A DNA stretch of 64,000 nt from Methylothermaceae bacteria B42 (GCA_001566965.1 LSNW01000039.1:1-64000), one strand, 5' to 3'. Positions 33,758 to 43,575 are shown, numbered from the stretch's first letter. Numbers and translations are program-made. The notes: a model not told the origin generated them from the letters alone.

Positions 33758-34615
33758 TCAGGCCATCTCCTTGGCAATGGCATAAATCTCCTCGGCATCG
33801 AGAATCAAATCGTTACGCTCAAACAATCGGCCGATACAAGCCCGGTGCACCGCCAGCTTCAAGGTACCGAAACCGATCGCTCCCCAGCAAATTTTGCCGT
33901 GGCGGATGGAACCGCGATCCATCATATCCAGCCCCTCGATCCCCAGCGGGGGCGTCGCATTGGCATCGGCCAAGACTTCCAATTCAGGCAAATCCGCCCA
34001 GTGCCGTTCTCCCAATAATTGCACGCCTGCGGCACCAGTCGAAAAAACAATTTGGGCGTCTTTGATCACTTCCCCCCGGGCGTCATTGTCAATCGCTTCC
34101 ACCGGCGTGATTGACACGCCAAAGCGGGCTTTCATTTCCTCACTGGCTTTTTTTGCCCGCTCCAATGAACGGGATGTCAAAACCACCTCGGCGCCCTCCT
34201 TTGCCAGCAAGGCCGCTGCCCGTTGTCCGACCGGGCCCGTTCCGGCCAACACCACTGCTTTTTTGCCCTTTACCGGTACACTTCCGACAATTTTAGCCAC
34301 GCCCGCCGCAGCGGTGGTATTACTGCCATTACTGTCTAGCATCACCGATACCCTGAAATCGGCAAAAAACTTACCTTTTACGGTATCCAACAATCGTTCG
34401 CCTGCCTGCAAATCACTGCCGCCAATAAAAATTGCGGTATTTTTCTTGTCCTTCGGAGGCCGGGTGAAAATCGTTCCTTCTACCAGCGGCCCCACATTCT
34501 GGGGAGTCAATCCGCCATGGGGAATAACATGATCGCAGCCGCCATCATAGGCCACTACCGTATCGAAGGAAGCGGGATGCTCGTCGGTATCAAATTGAAA
34601 CAATAATTTTTTCAC
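33758..34615 (-). CDS. mtdB: NAD(P)-dependent methylene-tetrahydromethanopterin dehydrogenase
   Basis: 285 residues. It oxidises methylene-H4MPT to methenyl-H4MPT in the cofactor-linked formaldehyde oxidation pathway of methylotrophs. Seen: KKLLFQFDTDEHPASFDTVV at the N-terminus, VMLDSNGSNTTAAAGVAKIV, the NAD(P)-binding loop LAGTGPVGQRAAALLAKEGA, and LHRACIGRLFE-type KLAVHRACIGRLFERND plus the ending DAEEIYAIAKEMA, all as in MtdB. Divergent from fchA with a palindromic MITE between. This gene is the clearest sign of methylotrophy in the window. Confidence 0.95.
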   Translation of the reverse strand: MKKLLFQFDTDEHPASFDTVVAYDGGCDHVIPHGGLTPQNVGPLVEGTIFTRPPKDKKNTAIFIGGSDLQAGERLLDTVKGKFFADFRVSVMLDSNGSNTTAAAGVAKIVGSVPVKGKKAVVLAGTGPVGQRAAALLAKEGAEVVLTSRSLERAKKASEEMKARFGVSITPVEAIDNDARGEVIKDAQIVFSTGAAGVQLLGERHWADLPELEVLADANATPPLGIEGLDMMDRGSIRHGKICWGAIGFGTLKLAVHRACIGRLFERNDLILDAEEIYAIAKEMA

Positions 34616-34678
34616 AGGAGAACCTCATTGGTTTTATCCAGGACTGCGTCATTAAAACACATAAAGTATTGATTGCAG

Positions 34679-34880
34679 GGGGTAGGTGGTCTGATTCGAA
34701 AACCTCGCCGGCAGGGAGGCCGGCGTGGAGCCTACAGGGGCGAGCCGGACCGAAAGTCCAGTGGACTTTCGCAGCCGGGCTAGCGCCCAAACAGGGATGT
34801 TTGGGCAGGACTTTCTTGCATAGCAGGATTGTGCAGCAAGAAAGTATTTACGGCGTTTTTCGAAGCAGACCACCTGCCCC
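34679..34880. mobile_element. MITE-like palindromic element, 202 bp
   Basis: Terminal inverted repeats of about 24 bp (GGGG-Y-AGGTGGTCTG-M-TTCGAAAA) lie at 34679-34702 and 34856-34880. Internal stems: GCCGGC/GCCGGC, GAAAGTCC/GGACTTTC, GCCCAAACA/TGTTTGGGC and CTTTCTTGC/GCAAGAAAG. No ORF of note. It occupies most of the mtdB-fchA gap, so the promoters of both genes may sit beside or in it. Transposition is inferred from the terminal repeats only. Confidence 0.75.
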
Positions 34881-34987
34881 GGCTTGAATAGATGACGGAG
34901 ACCTGATTGTTTTACATGAAATCATTCTTTCGTAGGGCAGGTCGATTATAATAGCTGGCTGATCCCCCCACCAGAAAAGCAAACAAG

Positions 34988-35617
34988 ATGCCGATGATCA
35001 AAGACCAAACCATAGAAACATTTTTGCAACAACTGGCCAGCGCCTCGGCCACCCCGGGAGGTGGCAGCGCAGCGGCCATCATGGGGTCGATGGGAGCTGC
35101 TCTGGTCAGCATGGTGGCCAATTTGACCATTGGCAAGGATAAATACAAAGCAGTGGAAGCGGATATGCAAGCTTTGCTGGAAGAAGCGGAAGCCTTGCGC
35201 ATCTGCCTGCTGGATGCGGTACGGGCCGATGTGGAAGCCTTTGACCAGGTGATGGCTGCCTACCGGCTCCCCAAAAACACCGAAGAAGAAAAAACCTTGC
35301 GCAGCAAAGAAATCCAGGAAGCCCTCAAAACCGCCACCGATGTTCCCCTGGAATGCGTCCGCTTATCCGCGGCTGTCATAGATTTGAGCCGAACAGCGAT
35401 GGAAAAAGGTAATCGCAATGTCATCAGTGACGCTGGCGTTGCCGTCCTGGCCGCTCACGCCGCTCTTAAAAGTTCAGCATTGAACGTTTACGTCAATCTC
35501 AATGCCATCCAGGATACGACTTTCACGAAACAGCGCCGGGAAGAGTTGGAAAAGCTCATTGCCGGCAAAGATGAAGAAGTTGAAAAAATCTATCAACAAG
35601 TCAAACACCAACTTTAG
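34988..35617 (+). CDS. fchA: Methenyl-tetrahydrofolate cyclohydrolase
   Basis: 209 residues of the FTCD-cyclodeaminase type (FchA). It converts methenyl-H4F to 10-formyl-H4F in the assimilatory C1 branch. Seen: TIETFLQQLASASATPGGGS, then AAAIMGSMGAALVSMVANLT, and VISDAGVAVLAAHAALKSSA, closely matching methylotroph FchA. It precedes the multicopper oxidase gene by 5 bp, so the two may be cotranscribed, although their roles differ. Confidence 0.95.
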   Translation: MPMIKDQTIETFLQQLASASATPGGGSAAAIMGSMGAALVSMVANLTIGKDKYKAVEADMQALLEEAEALRICLLDAVRADVEAFDQVMAAYRLPKNTEEEKTLRSKEIQEALKTATDVPLECVRLSAAVIDLSRTAMEKGNRNVISDAGVAVLAAHAALKSSALNVYVNLNAIQDTTFTKQRREELEKLIAGKDEEVEKIYQQVKHQL

Positions 35618-35622
35618 GTTCC

Positions 35623-37278
35623 ATGAAAATATTTCGTATTTTGGCCTACGGCCTTGGCATTGCCTTATCGCTTTCCGCGGCTTGGTTGTTATTCCCGGGG
35701 CAGCGCAGCGAAGCTGGATTGACCGCGCCCGAAACCCTCAAATGGGTGCCGGATATCGAGGAAACCGAGGATTTTTGCCCCTTCGAACACCCCGAGTGGC
35801 GCAAGGCCCAAACCATTGAAGGCATGGAGATCAGCGAATCCCCCATCTGCCAGCCGGACAACCCCTATCTGGTCGCCAGCGTGGTCAAGGGCACCAACAA
35901 TGTCACCATGCCCACTTTGATGAAAACCCGCCTGGCCATGGATGCGGTTGTCAAGGATAACGACCGGGACGGCGACGGCGACCCCGATGTTATTCATATC
36001 AAGCTGGAAGTGGCGGAACTCAATGGCAGCAGCCCGGATGGCGACTTTCTGATTCCAGGCTATCAGATCGCCCCCGGCCTGCAGCCTGGTATTTGGGTTT
36101 TTACGCCCAAATTGCGGGGCATGGCCACCGTCGATGCCATCAACACCCAGGCACCGGAAATCCTGCGCGCGCCCTCCCCTCCCATCCGGGTGGAACAGGG
36201 CGATACCATTTATCTCACGCTGGAAAACACCCATTACCTGCCCCACACCATCCACCTGCACGGCGTCGATCACCCTTACCTGCGCGCAGATGGGCAGGGT
36301 AATGATGGCGTTCCCGTCACCAGCGAAAAGGTGCTGTTGCCGGGAGAATCGCGTACTTATGAACTTCACCCCCGCCAGACCGGCGCCGGCATCTATCACT
36401 GCCATGTTCAGACCGACAAGCACATGCTCATGGGCTTGCAAGGCTTGTTCATCGTGGAAGAAAACCGCCCCGACAACTGGCTGCAAACCTTCAATATCGG
36501 CGCCGGGCGGGTCCGCCATCCCTCCCGGGCGGTGCGGGAAAAGTATGCCCAGGAAATCGATCTCCATTTCCAATCGTTGGACAAAGAGCGCTACTTGGCG
36601 ATTCAGGAACACCACGATCCCCGCTTGGTGTCCAAGGCCATGAACCGGGATTATGACATTACCGATGCGGAAGAGGATTTTTATCTGCTCAATGGCAAGG
36701 CGTTTCCCTACACTTTGCGCGATTCCCTAATTGTGGTGGAACCGAACCAAAAGATTCTACTCCATACCGTCAATGGCCATCCTCATTCCCTCGGACTGCA
36801 CCTGCACGGACATAAAACCACAGCGATTGCCGCCGATGGCGTACCTCTGGAAGTACCCAACACCCGCGATGTACAACCCTTGATCCCGGCTCAACGCCTG
36901 GATCTGGTACTGGACACCAGCAATGACGGCCGTCACAGTTTTGGCCCGGGGGCCTGGCTATTCCATGACCATGCGGAAAAAAGCGTCACCAGCGATGGCG
37001 TGGGTCCCGGCGGGGATCTGGGGCTAATCGTCTACCGCCAATATTTGGATAAGAATGGGTTGCCGAAATTACAGGGCATGGATTTGGTGCCCTTCTTCAA
37101 CCGCCAGTTTTACCAGAAACAAGTTCCAGTTTGGGCCCGCAGCGAAGCCTGGGAGATTTTCTCCGATGCCGCCCCCGTGCCCCCTGACCGCTTGCGGCTG
37201 TTACTCTCCGGACTCAGTTTGGGGCTGGCGCTGGGCCTATTCATTGCCTTTTGGCGGAGCGGGAGGAAGGCTCAATGA
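35623..37278 (+). CDS. Membrane-anchored multicopper oxidase
   Basis: 551 residues with an N-terminal signal/anchor (ILAYGLGIALSLSAAWLLF) and a C-terminal helix (LLLSGLSLGLALGLFIAFW) with an RSGRKAQ tail. Copper motifs: HTIHLHG (~205), YHCHVQTDKHMLMG (~258), HPHSLGLHLHGH (~386) and FHDHAEKSVTSDG (~447). The type-1 Cys motif lies in the first half and the HDH at the end, reversed from standard laccases. Probable periplasmic oxidase with unknown substrate. The stop overlaps the cupredoxin start (ATGA), so the two form one unit. Confidence 0.92.
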   Translation: MKIFRILAYGLGIALSLSAAWLLFPGQRSEAGLTAPETLKWVPDIEETEDFCPFEHPEWRKAQTIEGMEISESPICQPDNPYLVASVVKGTNNVTMPTLMKTRLAMDAVVKDNDRDGDGDPDVIHIKLEVAELNGSSPDGDFLIPGYQIAPGLQPGIWVFTPKLRGMATVDAINTQAPEILRAPSPPIRVEQGDTIYLTLENTHYLPHTIHLHGVDHPYLRADGQGNDGVPVTSEKVLLPGESRTYELHPRQTGAGIYHCHVQTDKHMLMGLQGLFIVEENRPDNWLQTFNIGAGRVRHPSRAVREKYAQEIDLHFQSLDKERYLAIQEHHDPRLVSKAMNRDYDITDAEEDFYLLNGKAFPYTLRDSLIVVEPNQKILLHTVNGHPHSLGLHLHGHKTTAIAADGVPLEVPNTRDVQPLIPAQRLDLVLDTSNDGRHSFGPGAWLFHDHAEKSVTSDGVGPGGDLGLIVYRQYLDKNGLPKLQGMDLVPFFNRQFYQKQVPVWARSEAWEIFSDAAPVPPDRLRLLLSGLSLGLALGLFIAFWRSGRKAQ

Positions 37279-37907
37279 AGCACTGGATCTTTCTGTTGCT
37301 GCTTTTCCCGATTTTAACTGTTGCCGGCCACCGGATGGATATGGACAGTATGGTGATGAATGAAAATCCCATGAATCTGCCGGAAGGCTGCGGGAAGATC
37401 GCGGGCGATAAAACCATCATTGTCAAGGCGGGACGTGAATTTGCCAAGAAATTTCCCGGCGTGGTATTCGCTTATGATCAACAAAGCTGGGAGGTATCCC
37501 CCTGCACCCGATTAACCGTCCGCTTTATCAATAAGGATCACATCCGCCATCAATTCATGGTCCACGGCCTGCCAGAAAAAACCTACCCGGAAGGTATGTT
37601 CACCATCGAGGTTTCGGGCCCCGGCGAAGAAAGTGCCAGCCTTATCTTGCCGCCGGCGAAAAAAACCTATCTGGTTCACTGCGACATCGCCCAGCATACC
37701 GAACACGGCATGAAGGCCCAGCTTAAAGTGGCCGGCGGCGACAAGGACCTGGCCAGCCTCCCCGGGCTGACCAAGCCTGCCCGGCCTGACACTTACCCTA
37801 CCCGCTGGACAGCGTCTTCGGTTATTCTCTTGCTGGCGGCCTTGATTGGTGGTGGATTGCTGGTCTGGCTATTGCGCTGGTTTTGGCAATCCATGATCAG
37901 CGAATGA
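37275..37907 (+). CDS. Membrane-anchored cupredoxin
   Basis: The start is ATG 37275 (MKHWIFLLLLFPILTVAG); it overlaps the oxidase by 4 bp, and an upstream start is not supported. The signal peptide is followed by a Met-rich segment (MDMDSMVMNENPM) that may bind copper. The cupredoxin fold has candidate type-1 ligands in HIRHQFMVHG and YLVHCDIAQHTEHGM. A C-terminal helix (VILLLAALIGGGLLVWLL) anchors it. Likely electron donor or acceptor for the oxidase. Confidence 0.9.
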   Translation: MKHWIFLLLLFPILTVAGHRMDMDSMVMNENPMNLPEGCGKIAGDKTIIVKAGREFAKKFPGVVFAYDQQSWEVSPCTRLTVRFINKDHIRHQFMVHGLPEKTYPEGMFTIEVSGPGEESASLILPPAKKTYLVHCDIAQHTEHGMKAQLKVAGGDKDLASLPGLTKPARPDTYPTRWTASSVILLLAALIGGGLLVWLLRWFWQSMISE

Positions 37908-37936
37908 CGGCCAATAAACCACTCACGGGAAAGATC

Positions 37937-37962
37937 GTCATTCCCGCGAAAGCGGGAATCCA
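37937..37962. repeat. Extragenic palindrome GTCATTCCCGCG-N-AAGCGGGAAT
   Basis: A 26-bp palindromic repeat reading GTCATTCCCGCGAAAGCG, then GGAATCCA. A second copy is at 38866-38891 and a diverged one near 38698-38733. This type is widespread in proteobacterial intergenic regions. Part of the 144-bp gap between the cupredoxin and a convergent gene. Confidence 0.8.
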
Positions 37963-38051
37963 CCTGGAATAACGAAAGCATTATGGCGTTCGTTCTTAAA
38001 TCCGTAAATGATTACCGGTCTGTCACTGTTCTTTACATAAGTTAAATTGCA

Positions 38052-38525
38052 TTACGGACCAAACATAATCCGCCCTCGCAATCCTCCAAAATAAAAATCC
38101 GTTCCAGGAAGCTGGCGGTTCCAGCGGCCATTGTCATAGACCCTTGGCTGGGAATAATAGCCCTGCCACCGGTTGAACCGCGAGGGAACATAAGGGCGGG
38201 TGCGGTGCATTTTGGCAATAATCTTGTGATCCAGCCGATTAATCTTCCGTTCCAACACTTTTATTTCGTGAGGTGACAACCAGCCATCGCTGGCAAAATG
38301 GCTCTCCAAGCGGACAATCTTGACGTGTTTGCGGAAGAGTTTACGGGCTTGCCTGGGCGTCAACCGTCCGCAATCCAATCCTTCTTCTATTCGAAGATGT
38401 TGGCTTTCCAAGCGATGATGAATATACGCTTCCAAATCATAACCATCCCGGTGCCAGCCACGCGCGCCCGCAGTGGAAATCACGGACAACCCTGCTATCA
38501 ATAACAAAATTGGTAAGTATTTCAT
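38052..38525 (-). CDS. Secreted basic protein, unknown
   Basis: 157 residues from ATG 38525, supported by AAGGAG upstream; the longer frame is not. Signal peptide YLPILLLIAGLSVISTAGA-R, then GLDCGRLTPRQARKLFRKHV and FASDGWLSPHEIKVLERKIN. The pattern (GLTxxEaxxL..DGxLxxxE) is seen in small periplasmic or outer-membrane-associated proteins of unknown function. The C-terminus is rich in Arg/Tyr/Gly (GGLRGRIMFGP). It stands alone, convergent to the cupredoxin gene. Confidence 0.7.
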   Translation of the reverse strand: MKYLPILLLIAGLSVISTAGARGWHRDGYDLEAYIHHRLESQHLRIEEGLDCGRLTPRQARKLFRKHVKIVRLESHFASDGWLSPHEIKVLERKINRLDHKIIAKMHRTRPYVPSRFNRWQGYYSQPRVYDNGRWNRQLPGTDFYFGGLRGRIMFGP

Positions 38526-38723
38526 TGCTTTCTCCTTACCGTTGTTCAACTTAGCCAAAAAACTTTTTCGGCTTTGATTGCATGTTAGCGGTAAGGGGAT
38601 AAATCCGGGCTGAATGCTTGCAAACTACCAAGAAAATCTGGCACAGTGAAAACCCATGAAGATCCTTCCGGGCTACGGTATTTTGCGGGTGACAATCCTG
38701 GATTCCGGGTTCCGCTTCGCGGC

Positions 38724-38855
38724 CCCGGAATGACAGAAAGGAAGCATGAAAGCAACCACGGGGTAACAGGAACAAAGCGCAAAAGCCATCCCGAAATGAT
38801 GGAAGGAAAACGGAAAAGCAGTCCCGGCGTAACGGACAGCCGGTAAAAGTAACCC
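38724..38855 (+). repeat. Four degenerate 33-bp tandem repeats
   Basis: Units begin at 38724, 38757, 38790 and 38823 exactly 33 bp apart, each starting CCCGG/CACGG/CCCGA and containing a purine-rich GAA-R-GAA-AAAGC run. Neighbouring palindromes at 38698-38733 and 38866-38891 frame the cluster. The + strand frame can be read as 11-residue repeats (PGMTERKHESN / HGVTGTKRKSH / PEMMEGKRKSS), but no start or gene is convincing. 38559-39015 otherwise holds nothing visible. Confidence 0.6.
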
Positions 38856-38865
38856 TCTTTGTCTT

Positions 38866-38891
38866 GTCATTCCCGCGGAAGCGGGAATCCA
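38866..38891. repeat. Extragenic palindrome, second copy
   Basis: GTCATTCCCGCGGAAGCG then GGAATCCA; differs from 37937-37962 only at the centre. Close to the end of the 33-bp repeat cluster. Confidence 0.8.
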
Positions 38892-39015
38892 GCATTACTA
38901 CCCTGTCATGCTCGGCTGCTTTATGGTTTTTGGGATTGCCTAGGTTTGCATCTTGCTCTCATTGAGGTTTCGGGCTAATCGTGTCTAGGAAACACTCACA
39001 CAATCAGAGCCTTCT

Positions 39016-39879
39016 CTACTTGGAATCTGTCACCGTCAGCAATTTCAACCGAAGATCCCCCAAATATTCAAACTCGGCATTATAAAACCGCTCACCAACC
39101 CTGGCACGCTTGACTGTAAGGCGCGCCATCGCAGGATCATATACTGCCCTTGAAACCCGAAATCTGGCCGACAGCGGCTCCAGTTTCGTCACCTTAAACA
39201 GCCCCTGTCCTTCATTCACCATCTCCGCCGAATAAAGCGCTTCCCCCACTTGTACTACTGGCAGATCCACCTGGCGGGAAACCGGATCATAACTTGGCTC
39301 GCTGTTTTCGGAAATCAGCCGCGCCTGATGAATGACAACCTGGTCCACCGGCACATTTTGGAACCCTTGGAACGTGGTAGTTTCCACTTTGGCTATCTGA
39401 TCCACAACTTCCATGCCATCAATCACCTTGCCAAACACGGCATAACCCCACCCCTCGGGAGTTTCGCTGGTAAAATCCAGAAAAAGGTTATCCACTTGGT
39501 TGATGAAAAACTGGGAAGTGGACGAATGAGGATCGGAGGTACGGGCCATGGCAATGGTTCCCCTTTCGTTTTTCAAGCCGTTGCTGGCTTCATTTTGAAT
39601 CGGGGGTTTGGTGGGCTTGGGGGTAAAATTCTCGTCGAAACCACCCCCTTGAATCATAAATCCGTCAATCACCCGGTGAAACAAAGTGCCGTCATAGAAA
39701 CCATCGTTCACGTAGGCCAGAAAGTTCGCCACTGTTACCGGTGCCTGGTCGGAGTACAGTTCCAGGGTAATCGTACCTGCGCTAGTTTCCAATTGGACGA
39801 TAGGGGTTTTGGCTGATACCACTATCCATGAGAAGGTAAGCAGCAAGGATACAAAGCATCTTCTAACAGTGCGTTTCAT
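39016..39879 (-). CDS. Secreted cyclophilin-type peptidyl-prolyl isomerase
   Basis: Start at ATG 39879 ([20 protein letters not shown]), because AAGGAA lies 8 bp upstream; the frame to 39900 is less likely. Signal peptide, then the cyclophilin core: [32 protein letters not shown], and the PPIase signature [12 protein letters not shown]. About 100 further residues at the C-terminus are unusual and of unknown function. Periplasmic folding helper. It stands alone; 39901-40149 upstream shows nothing notable. Confidence 0.92.
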   Translation of the reverse strand: MKRTVRRCFVSLLLTFSWIVVSAKTPIVQLETSAGTITLELYSDQAPVTVANFLAYVNDGFYDGTLFHRVIDGFMIQGGGFDENFTPKPTKPPIQNEASNGLKNERGTIAMARTSDPHSSTSQFFINQVDNLFLDFTSETPEGWGYAVFGKVIDGMEVVDQIAKVETTTFQGFQNVPVDQVVIHQARLISENSEPSYDPVSRQVDLPVVQVGEALYSAEMVNEGQGLFKVTKLEPLSARFRVSRAVYDPAMARLTVKRARVGERFYNAEFEYLGDLRLKLLTVTDSK

Positions 39880-40149
39880 AAAAATTTCCTTTGAGTTCAT
39901 AAGAGATTAAAGCCGTAAAGTCCTAGCCCCATCATCAGACAAAGATGAAATTACGTGGTCAACTCACTGTAAGCTAACCAAATAAGAATCTCCATCGGCG
40001 TTTTTTCTCCACCTCCTACGCAGCATTAATATTAATCTCCACGTATGTTTGATCTTGGAGAATAATTCAAATCAGGCAAGGCTCATTGGTTTGCTCCGAA
40101 CATAAATTAGCAGAAACGCCATGTACCTTTCACTTTTAACTATACTTGT

Positions 40150-40758
40150 TTAGAAAAGCCCAAACCGTCGAATAAATTCCCCTACCTCGGCTACACCTTC
40201 ACCTGATTTAATATTAGTAAATATAAAAGGCCTATCGCCTCGCATTTTTTTTGCGTCCCGCGCCATGACATCCAATGAAGCCCCCACATGAGGAGCAAGA
40301 TCCGTTTTATTGATCACGAGCAAATCAGAGCGGGTAATCCCAGGCCCACCTTTGCGTGGAATCTTGTCTCCAGCTGCCACATCGAGAACGTAGATGGTCA
40401 AATCAGCCAACTCCGGGCTGAAGGTGGCGCTCAAATTGTCGCCCCCGCTTTCGATAAGGACAAAGTCCAGAGAAGGAAACCGCTGGCATAAATCTTCTAC
40501 CGCCAAAAGATTCATCGAAGCATCTTCTCTGATAGCCGTATGCGGACAACCACCGGTTTCGACGCCTAGAATCCGTTCTTGAGGCAAGGCGCCGCTCTTG
40601 ATAAGAAATTCCTGGTCCTCGCGAGTATAAATATCGTTGGTAACTACGCCTATTTGATACTTGTTCCGCATTGATTTGCACAAGGCTTCGACCAGCGCGG
40701 TCTTGCCAGAGCCGACCGGCCCTCCCACGCCAACGCGTAAAATCTGCTGATGATCCAT
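40150..40758 (-). CDS. ureG: Urease accessory GTPase UreG
   Basis: 202 residues. P-loop [18 protein letters not shown] (~9-25), the [15 protein letters not shown] switch region, CPHT nickel motif in [20 protein letters not shown] and [10 protein letters not shown] guanine-binding box. Delivers nickel to urease at the expense of GTP. Last gene of the leftward urease operon; the intergenic gap from ureF is 9 bp. Confidence 0.97.
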   Translation of the reverse strand: MDHQQILRVGVGGPVGSGKTALVEALCKSMRNKYQIGVVTNDIYTREDQEFLIKSGALPQERILGVETGGCPHTAIREDASMNLLAVEDLCQRFPSLDFVLIESGGDNLSATFSPELADLTIYVLDVAAGDKIPRKGGPGITRSDLLVINKTDLAPHVGASLDVMARDAKKMRGDRPFIFTNIKSGEGVAEVGEFIRRFGLF

Positions 40759-40767
40759 GTTATTGCC

Positions 40768-41442
40768 TCAGGAACGATAAAGCCGTGAATATTGTTCTTC
40801 ATGGCGGCTGCTTGCCAAAGCCAAGCCGAACAAACTTCCTCCAATTTCATCATCCCTGATTTTCATGGCATCGGCAATGATATCGGGAAGCCTTTCTTGC
40901 AATCGCCATAGCAGTTGCTGACCACTTACCTGCCCCAATGGCACCAGTTTGACGGCGCATAACACTTGGTTTTCGAGCCAGGCCCAAAGATATCCCAATG
41001 CCGTATCCAACTCAGGAATGTTCCACTTGACAGCCGCCAGGCTAAAACAAGTAGCCAAAGTCGCCTCGGGACGGTTGATCCATGCTTCGCCTTGGTCCAT
41101 GTTGAGACCGACCAACAATCTGGCCAAGGCATGCCCCCCGTGGCGGTCTTCCTCCCGCAATTCAGAAGTTTCCCGGCAAGCGATCAAGGTCCTGCTCCAT
41201 TGAACAATGGCGGGATGATCCTCATTTGTCCAAGCACGATATAAACGAAATAAAACTGGAATATCAGTCAGTTTCAGACTGTGCTCCAACAAGCCACTGA
41301 TCCATGCTTCAACCTGCTGCTCATTGCCTATCCAGCCATCTTCGACCGCCCGCTCCATCCCCTGGGAATAGCAATATAGTCCAATGGGCAGGCTTGGGCT
41401 GGACAGTTGCAACAGTCTGGCCAATGGGTAATCAATGGGCAT
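40768..41442 (-). CDS. ureF: Urease accessory protein UreF
   Basis: 224 residues from ATG 41442 (MPIDYPLARLLQLSSPSLPI); an ATG at 41466 would overlap ureE further. Family blocks LQLSSPSLPIGLYCYSQGME, RHGGHALARLLVGLN and LPDIIADAMKIRDDEIGGSL are present. It bridges UreG and the UreD-urease complex. It overlaps the ureE 3' end by 11 bp. Confidence 0.93.
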   Translation of the reverse strand: MPIDYPLARLLQLSSPSLPIGLYCYSQGMERAVEDGWIGNEQQVEAWISGLLEHSLKLTDIPVLFRLYRAWTNEDHPAIVQWSRTLIACRETSELREEDRHGGHALARLLVGLNMDQGEAWINRPEATLATCFSLAAVKWNIPELDTALGYLWAWLENQVLCAVKLVPLGQVSGQQLLWRLQERLPDIIADAMKIRDDEIGGSLFGLALASSRHEEQYSRLYRS

Positions 41443-41857
41443 GATAAGCGCCGGGCTCGGGGTCAAAGGGAAGCATTTGATGCTCTACTGTCAAACCAAG
41501 ATGTTCCACCAGTTGATCCAGTACGTGATCCAGTAAGTACATAAGCTCACCCGGCTGGATGGCAAGCGGAACATGGCGGTTACCCAAGTGATAACACGCT
41601 TTGGCAAAAAGACAAGGATCATTGGTTCTAGCCACCGAAACTGGCTCGGGGGCCGCTTTGATCAAAATCACTTGTCCGTCTTCGCTGGCAAGCAGATCGC
41701 CGTCGTGAAGCACCGTGCCTCTGGGGAGGGAAAGGCCGACTTCGATTCCGCCATCGGTTTTTGCCAGTAATCTGCTTTTGGTGCGTGTGTCGTAGGTGAG
41801 AGTGAGGTTGTCAAGCGGAATTGCTTCAGCGGCAATCTTTCTTATTAGTTTTAGCAT
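41432..41857 (-). CDS. ureE: Urease nickel chaperone UreE
   Basis: 141 residues from ATG 41857 (MLKLIRKIAAEAIPLDNLTL); a TTG at 41875 overlapping ureC is an alternative. UreE-type C-terminal CYHLGNRHVPLAIQPGELMY includes the metal-binding His. The tail is short (EPGAYHAH) and lacks the long His run of some family members. It stores or passes nickel to UreG. Confidence 0.93.
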   Translation of the reverse strand: MLKLIRKIAAEAIPLDNLTLTYDTRTKSRLLAKTDGGIEVGLSLPRGTVLHDGDLLASEDGQVILIKAAPEPVSVARTNDPCLFAKACYHLGNRHVPLAIQPGELMYLLDHVLDQLVEHLGLTVEHQMLPFDPEPGAYHAH

Positions 41858-41871
41858 TACTGGATACCGGA

Positions 41872-43575
41872 TCAAAACAGGAAATAGCGTTGTGCCATGG
41901 GCAAATCCGTGGCCGGTTCACATGCCAGCAAGTCGCCATCCGCCCGCACCTCGTAAGTTTGGGGGTCTACTTCTATTTGGGGAAGATAATCGTTATGTAT
42001 CATATCGGCTTTTCCCAGTTGGCGGGTACCGGACACAACGCTGATGGATTTCCGTAAACCATACATCTCCGACACGTTATATTCCATAGCGGCCTGGGAA
42101 AGGAAAGTAAGTGAAGTGGCCGCCACGGCGCTGCCATAAGCGGCGAACATCTCACGATAATGCACAGGCTGGGGCGTGGGAATGGAAGCATTCGGATCCC
42201 CCATGGGCGCCGCGACAATCATCCCGCCTTTGAGTATAAGGCTGGGTTTGACGCCGAAAAAGGCAGGCTGCCATAACACTAAATCGGCAATTTTGCCTTC
42301 TTCTATCGAACCCACATCGTGAGCGATACCATGGGCAATGGCGGGATTGATGGTGTATTTAGCCAGATAACGCTTGACCCTGAGGTTATCATGCCGGGCT
42401 GGATCTTCACTCAGGCTTCCCCTTTGCATTTTCATTTTGTGAGCGGTTTGCCAGGTTCTCAGAATGACTTCCCCTACCCGTCCCATGGCTTGGGAATCAG
42501 ACGCGATCATGGAAAATGCTCCCATATCATGGAGAATATCCTCCGCCGCAATGGTTTCCCGGCGGATTCGCGACTCAGCAAAAGCAACATCTTCCGGGAT
42601 ATCGGGATCAAGATGATGGCATACCATAAGCATGTCCAGATGCTCGTCCACGGTATTGATGGTATAAGGCCGAGTGGGATTGGTGGAGGAAGGAAGCACA
42701 TTGGATTTGCCGCAAGCGCGGATGATATCGGGCGCGTGTCCACCTCCCGCTCCTTCGGTATGGTAGGTATGGATGGTCCGGCCTTTGAAGGCCGCAAAGG
42801 TGTTTTCGACGAAACCCGATTCGTTCAGGGTGTCGGTGTGAATGGCTACCTGGATATCGAAACGGTCCGCCACGCCCAGACAGCAGTCAATGGCAGCGGG
42901 GGTGGTACCCCAATCTTCGTGCAGTTTTAGCCCCATGGCGCCAGCCCTGACCTGTTCTTCCAAGGCTTTCGGCAAGCTTGCATTGCCCTTGCCGAGCAAG
43001 CCGATATTCATCGGCAGACTGTCCATGGCCTGAAGCATATGTTGTAAATTCCAGGGGCCTGGGGTACAGGTAGTAGCATTGGTGCCGGTAGCAGGTCCTG
43101 TACCGCCGCCAATCATGGTGGTAATACCCGACATCAAGGCTTCTTCCACCAATTGTGGACAAATAAAATGGATATGCGCATCAATTCCGCCAGCGGTCAA
43201 AATTTGCCCTTCCCCGGCAATCACCTCCGTGCCAGGACCGATTTCCATTGTCACGCCCGCCTGGGTATCAGGATTGCCAGCTTTGCCAATAGCCGCGATA
43301 CGCCCATTTTTGATTCCCACATCAGCCTTCACGATTCCCCAATAATCCACAATCAATGCATTGGTAATGACCACATCCATGGCAACGTCCGAGCTTGCTT
43401 GGCTTTGCCCCATGCCATCTCGGATTACCTTGCCGCCACCAAATTTCACTTCATCCCCATAGACGGTGAGATCTTCTTCGACTTCAATAAACAGTTCAGT
43501 ATCGGCCAATCGCACCCGATCGCCTATCGTTGGGCCAAACATTTCCGCATAAGCGGAACGTGACATCTTGGTCAT
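41872..43575 (-). CDS. ureC: Urease alpha subunit
   Basis: 567 residues, full length. It hydrolyses urea to ammonia and carbamate. The nickel ligands all lie at the classical positions: H134 and H136 (AHIHFICP), carbamylated K217 with H219 ([10 protein letters not shown]), H246 (VAIHTDT), H272 ([10 protein letters not shown]), and D360 ([10 protein letters not shown]); the flap Cys/His is C319-H320. Overlaps ureB by 4 bp. Its presence with an ABC urea transporter means urea is a nitrogen source for the cell. Confidence 0.98.
   Translation of the reverse strand: MTKMSRSAYAEMFGPTIGDRVRLADTELFIEVEEDLTVYGDEVKFGGGKVIRDGMGQSQASSDVAMDVVITNALIVDYWGIVKADVGIKNGRIAAIGKAGNPDTQAGVTMEIGPGTEVIAGEGQILTAGGIDAHIHFICPQLVEEALMSGITTMIGGGTGPATGTNATTCTPGPWNLQHMLQAMDSLPMNIGLLGKGNASLPKALEEQVRAGAMGLKLHEDWGTTPAAIDCCLGVADRFDIQVAIHTDTLNESGFVENTFAAFKGRTIHTYHTEGAGGGHAPDIIRACGKSNVLPSSTNPTRPYTINTVDEHLDMLMVCHHLDPDIPEDVAFAESRIRRETIAAEDILHDMGAFSMIASDSQAMGRVGEVILRTWQTAHKMKMQRGSLSEDPARHDNLRVKRYLAKYTINPAIAHGIAHDVGSIEEGKIADLVLWQPAFFGVKPSLILKGGMIVAAPMGDPNASIPTPQPVHYREMFAAYGSAVAATSLTFLSQAAMEYNVSEMYGLRKSISVVSGTRQLGKADMIHNDYLPQIEVDPQTYEVRADGDLLACEPATDLPMAQRYFLF

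Noticed and set aside
38646-38846. 66-residue + ORF with 11-residue repeats
   Set aside because: Lies in palindromic intergenic DNA, no ribosome site, repeats explained by 33-bp DNA periodicity.
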